Shown here piece after piece: positions 58,702 through 60,000 of a stretch of DNA of 60,000 nucleotides. The notes below the pieces were generated by a model that was given only the letters and a program-made list of their open reading frames with translations, was not told the DNA's origin and did not search any database. Position 1 is the stretch's first letter. Every line of letters begins with the position of its first letter. Location of the stretch: the NCBI RefSeq assembly GCF_029227915.1, contig NC_079878.1:11968001-12028000 (forward strand). Reading direction: 5' to 3'. The stretch comes from Hydractinia symbiolongicarpus (lineage: Eukaryota > Cnidaria > Hydrozoa > Anthoathecata > Hydractiniidae). A program made the position numbers and the translations under genes.

Positions 58702-60000
58702 CGGATTGATGGATTGATAGAAGGATTGGGTATGTTTCATCCAAAATGGTGACGTGGTGGAAGAATACTTTTAGTAGACTGAGAAATTGTTCCTTTATTT
58801 TGTTTATTTCGAGAAGTTGATGATTTTCTCATGTTCCCGAGGTTTCACAATTAAAACAGTTTTATAGCGATATATTTTTCTATATATTTGTTGAATTTTG
58901 GTGCGTGTACATATTTCCATATAGCTAAGTTATTCAAATTAATATATATTTTTAAGTGTGATATATTCTCCTAAAATTAATTTAAACTTTATCTGTAGTA
59001 TTTTTTCGCTATGTTATGTCGAACAAATGCAGAGGTGTGTTGCATAAGAATCAAAGACCACACAGATTGTTGCAAAGCAAAATGTATCGGAAAAAATAAT
59101 ATCTATCCCAATCGACAGAACGCTCTATTCAAAATTGTAATGCACTGTCTTGATTTTCTGCTATTAAAGCAAATGCTTATAACGTAGTCAGTCACAGCTG
59201 CCTACCTAAAATGTCACGAGTAATTTTAGTAATTAGTAGAAGAAAAGGCACCAATACCACAATCCTTCTTGCACCTATCACCTATTACCATGGAAAAATC
59301 GATTGTCCGCTAGACTTTTTATGAGTTGGTAAGCTTTTTTTTCATTTCTTATTTGCATATTAAGCAATGGTTTCCAAGCGCAGTCAAGGTGTACAAATAA
59401 GATAAAAAAAAATTAAATTGGAGGGCACGTTTTCAGGGACTCTTGTACAGAAACCTTCCGTACCGAAACGTTATGGTTCTGAAGATGATGTAACAGGAAA
59501 TATTGACGAAAAATATTCTGTATAATATGTATAATTTCCGCATATTAGCTACTGCTATTTTCCAAAAAAAAAAAATAGTTTCATAAGAAACGAAAGCAAA
59601 ATAATTTGCTTAAGTCATTTAAAATTGATGCCAGTTATAAGTAGTTGCAGTAGTTAGAGAAAGACGCTATGTTGTTTTGGTTTACGAGTCTTAAATAATA
59701 GGACTGTTATCTAGCTAAGTAATGGGTATCCGGGAGTTTTTCGGGTTATTTCTATAAAGTAATACGCTTGCCCTCACTAAAATTGCACTGTCAAATCTTA
59801 ATTCGGAAGTTTTGTTGTTGTCAATGTGCACCATATTATATCTGTACTAGGTTATAAATATAAAGTAACTGCCGCCCATACTTGAACATTGATTTATCTG
59901 TTCTAATTCGTTATATTTATTATTGAGCATCCAGGGTTTATTTGAAACGTAATGCAAATGTTGGATTTGAAGCAATTGTTAAAATTTCTTTTAAAAAACT
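58702..60000. other. 3' flank of CFAP70; no further gene seen
   Basis: After the TGA at 58699-58701 the sequence is AT-rich with no exon I can support. An ATTAAA near 59163 could be the polyadenylation signal. The window ends before another gene is recognisable. Confidence 0.45.

Overview
The window is AT-rich animal nuclear DNA with spliced genes and many degraded mobile elements. The type of single-exon GPCRs, the transposon mix and the general protein character point to a cnidarian, most probably a hydrozoan. That placement is inference; no gene here fixes the species.

Region 1 (about 1-25 kb) holds no intact cellular gene. It carries a 130-bp tandem repeat (921-1690), a decayed LINE ORF with a PHD-like finger (about 7.6 kb), and a broken Copia retrotransposon (8124-13784) with 77-bp LTRs and an intact 5-bp target duplication. 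That element was later hit inside its integrase by a 1.1-kb TTAA-flanked transposon. Then follow a Tourist-like MITE, a 3-kb minisatellite of 30-bp units with an 861-bp higher-order duplication, a tRNA-derived SINE inserted into an unusual array of short CACTTCTCTTC motifs, more MITEs and an integrase-like pseudogene.

Region 2 (25.9-31.7 kb, + strand) is a complete five-exon ACSF3 gene (mitochondrial malonyl-CoA synthetase; 589 codons). Its first intron holds several nested 3' fragments of a LINE ending in (GAT)n.

Region 3 (33.3-58.7 kb, + strand) is a complete CFAP70/TTC18 gene. I reconstructed 31 coding exons that join in one frame to 1021 residues: a C2/Ig-like N-terminus and C-terminal TPRs. 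It encodes an axonemal protein of motile cilia. One intron needs a GC donor. The 8.5-kb intron 19 contains two intact, single-exon, 275-residue rhodopsin-like GPCR genes, tail to tail and clearly related to each other.

The most unusual points are the nested GPCR pair, the 77-bp-LTR Copia element, the shared palindromic LINE 3' end, the higher-order minisatellite with an orientation switch at its end, and the modular motif arrays at 18.5-22 kb.
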